Of a DNA stretch of 6,470 bases, positions 4,738 to 6,470 are shown piece by piece (position 1 is the first letter of the stretch; every line of letters begins with the position of its first letter). Where the stretch lies: positions 1 through 6,470 of the forward strand of contig CAJYBQ010000204.1 in NCBI GenBank assembly GCA_913064755.1, given 5' to 3'. Source of the DNA: an uncultured Alphaproteobacteria bacterium (GTDB taxonomy: Bacteria; Pseudomonadota; Alphaproteobacteria; Minwuiales; Minwuiaceae). The position numbers and the translations under genes were made by a program. Under the pieces are notes generated by a model that saw only the letters and a program-made list of their open reading frames with translations, was not told the DNA's origin and did not search any database.

Positions 4738-6470
4738 ATGTCGCGATTGACGGTCGGTATCGATGTAGGCGGAACTTTCACGGATTTCGTGGCCTATGAT
4801 CCGGATGAGAGGCTGATCACGGTCTGGAAGAACCTGTCCACGCCCGCCAATCCGACGGATGGCGTGCTGGAGGGGCTGAAGCGCCTGACAGCCAACATTC
4901 GCAACCTGCGGCTGGGAACGACGGTCGCCACCAACGCCATCCTGGAACGACGCGGCGCGCGGGTCGGTTATGTCACCACCAAGGGGTTTCGTGACGTTCC
5001 CTTCATCCAGCGTGGCAACCGCAAATTCCATTATGACGCCAGCTGGGTGAAGCCGAAGCCGTTGATGAAGCGTCGCGACTGTTTCGAACTCGATGAGCGC
5101 ATGATGGCCGATGGCAGTGTCCTGCGGCCTGTCGATCCGGCGGAGGTCGAGGCGATCGCGGCCGACATCAAGGCGGCGGGGGGCATTGATGCCATCGCCG
5201 TGAACCTGCTGTTTTCCTATGTCACACCGGACCATGAAATCGCGGTGCGCGACATCCTGGCCAGGGCACTGCCCGGCACGCCGATATCGATTTCCTACGA
5301 GGTCCTGCCGAAGTGGAAGGAATACGAGCGTGCGTCGACAACCATTGCCGACGCCTTCGTCAAACCCATCGTCAGCAATTACCTGAACGATCTCGGTACC
5401 CGCCTGGGTGAGCGGGGCGGCATCGAGAACGTGGCGATCATCAAGTCGAACGGGGGCGAGATGACCACCGGCGCGGCCGCCGATGCGCCGATCCACATGA
5501 CCGTTTCCGGTCCCACCGGGGGCGTCGTCGCGGCACGCCACATCGCGGCCCAGCTGGGCGTCGGCAACCTGGTGACCTTCGACATGGGCGGCACGTCGAC
5601 GGATTGTTCCACCATCGTCGATGGCCAGGAAAGCTTCACGACCAACTTCGAGATCGAGTTCGGCGTGCCGATCCAGGTGCCGATGATCGACATCCGCACC
5701 ATCGGTGCCGGTGGCGGCTCCATCGCCTGGATCGACAAGGGCGGGATGCTGCGTGTCGGGCCGGAAAGCGCCGGGGCCAATCCGGGACCGGCCTGCTACG
5801 GCTTCGGCGGCACGCGGCCGACGGTGACGGATGCCAATGTCATCCTGGGCCGGATCAGCCCCGACAACTTCCTTGGTGGTGCCATGACGCTGGACGTGGC
5901 GCAGGCCCGCGCGGCCATGGAAACCATCGCCGGGCCGCTCGGTCTCGGGGTCGAGGAAACGGCGATGGCGATTGTCCGCATCGTCACCAACAACATGACC
6001 GGTGCATTGCGGTCGGTGCTGACGGAGCGGGGGCTGGACCCGCGCGACTTCAACCTGCTGGCCTTCGGCGGTGCGGGCGCACTTCACGTGGCCGACCTGA
6101 TGGGAGAGGCGTCGATCCCCACCGGCGTCGTGCCGAACCATCCGGGCCAGTTCTCCGCCTTCGGCTTCATCATGACGGATGCGCGGGTCGACCTGGAACG
6201 CACCGTCCAGATGACGTCGAACCGCTTTGACCTGGATCGGGCCAACGCGGTGATGAACCAGCTTGTCACCGACGCGATGGGCAACCTCAAGGTACAGGGA
6301 TCAGACACGGGGCTGAGAGTTGCCCCCACCATGGAACTGCGCAACCCCGGGCAGACCTACGAGCAGGCGGTGCCGGTATCCGTCGCGACCATTGACGCCG
6401 ATACCGCCGGCACCGCCTGGGCAGCGCTCCCTGCCCAGCACACGGCCGGGCTCGGTTCACAAAGACCCCG
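4738..6470 (+). CDS. hyuA: Hydantoinase A / oxoprolinase family protein, 3' end missing
   Basis: About 577 of roughly 690 expected residues are present. The family (HyuA, N-methylhydantoinase A, 5-oxoprolinase N-half, acetone and acetophenone carboxylase beta-type subunits) uses an actin/ASKHA-like ATP site to phosphorylate an amide or carbonyl, normally with a HyuB partner. Visible signatures are VGIDVGGTFTDFVAYD near residues 6-21 (phosphate 1 loop), GTTVATNAILERRGA at 60-74, MTVSGPTGGVVAA around 254-266, TFDMGGTSTDCSTI around 280-293 (second phosphate loop), IGAGGGSIAWID around 322-333, and FGGAGALHVADL at 443-454. ATG 4738 has GGGGGA four bases upstream and begins directly at the first motif. 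No terminator lies in the 94 bp after the carboxylase stop, so co-transcription is likely. Near the window edge (from about 6330) the match to the family drops, probably from sequence errors. Substrate unknown; hyuB is expected downstream. Confidence 0.9.
   Translation, partial: MSRLTVGIDVGGTFTDFVAYDPDERLITVWKNLSTPANPTDGVLEGLKRLTANIRNLRLGTTVATNAILERRGARVGYVTTKGFRDVPFIQRGNRKFHYDASWVKPKPLMKRRDCFELDERMMADGSVLRPVDPAEVEAIAADIKAAGGIDAIAVNLLFSYVTPDHEIAVRDILARALPGTPISISYEVLPKWKEYERASTTIADAFVKPIVSNYLNDLGTRLGERGGIENVAIIKSNGGEMTTGAAADAPIHMTVSGPTGGVVAARHIAAQLGVGNLVTFDMGGTSTDCSTIVDGQESFTTNFEIEFGVPIQVPMIDIRTIGAGGGSIAWIDKGGMLRVGPESAGANPGPACYGFGGTRPTVTDANVILGRISPDNFLGGAMTLDVAQARAAMETIAGPLGLGVEETAMAIVRIVTNNMTGALRSVLTERGLDPRDFNLLAFGGAGALHVADLMGEASIPTGVVPNHPGQFSAFGFIMTDARVDLERTVQMTSNRFDLDRANAVMNQLVTDAMGNLKVQGSDTGLRVAPTMELRNPGQTYEQAVPVSVATIDADTAGTAWAALPAQHTAGLGSQRP

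Noticed and set aside
3642..4781. Leftward open frame of 379 codons opposite the biotin carboxylase
   Set aside because: Shadow of the carboxylase; no motif, no ribosome binding site, and it spans a gene boundary on the true strand.
4435..6141. Leftward open frame of 568 codons opposite hyuA and the carboxylase end
   Set aside because: Its sequence is rich in Arg, His, Asp and Gly with no domain, and it overlaps two genes with clear catalytic motifs on the other strand.
1..6470. CRISPR array, insertion sequence, prophage or phage-defence genes
   Set aside because: No regularly spaced repeats, transposase motifs, terminal inverted repeats or defence-type domains were seen on either strand.

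Overview
The window looks like a short contig from a GC-rich alphaproteobacterium. The strongest indicator is cpdR, a response regulator largely confined to Alphaproteobacteria, divergent from an N-formylglutamate amidohydrolase gene and close to a tRNA-Gly. Rhodospirillales or a relative is a guess, and genus cannot be read from this stretch.

Left part (1-880): a truncated leftward gene for a small exported lytic transglycosylase (SLT fold) runs off the left edge. Its last ~30 codons look damaged, with a probable frameshift in a G run at 79-83. Between it and the next gene is a compact rightward unit with no protein. It has a plausible sigma-70 promoter (719-748) overlaid by repeated copies of an inverted repeat (TTCGCA-NN-TGCGAA type). 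This is followed by a probable small RNA of about 93 nt with an exposed CCUCCC anti-Shine-Dalgarno segment and a textbook Rho-independent terminator (816-847). This is the most interesting non-coding part of the window.

Middle (882-2526): a complete leftward N-formylglutamate amidohydrolase and the divergent, complete cpdR, whose product is an adaptor that controls ClpXP proteolysis. A tRNA-Gly(GCC) with encoded CCA and its own promoter follows.

Right part (2527-6470): a complete biotin-dependent acyl-CoA carboxylase alpha subunit (biotin carboxylase, BT linker and BCCP in one chain) is followed, 94 bp later on the same strand, by a hydantoinase A/oxoprolinase family gene that runs off the right edge. 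No carboxyltransferase beta subunit is in view. The biotin carboxylase/HyuA pairing is unusual enough to note, because some HyuA relatives (acetone and acetophenone carboxylases) are themselves ATP-dependent carboxylases. The last ~120 bases on the right also look degraded when read against the family pattern.

The two metabolic genes at the right are probably co-transcribed. cpdR, the tRNA, the small RNA and the transglycosylase appear to be separate transcription units.
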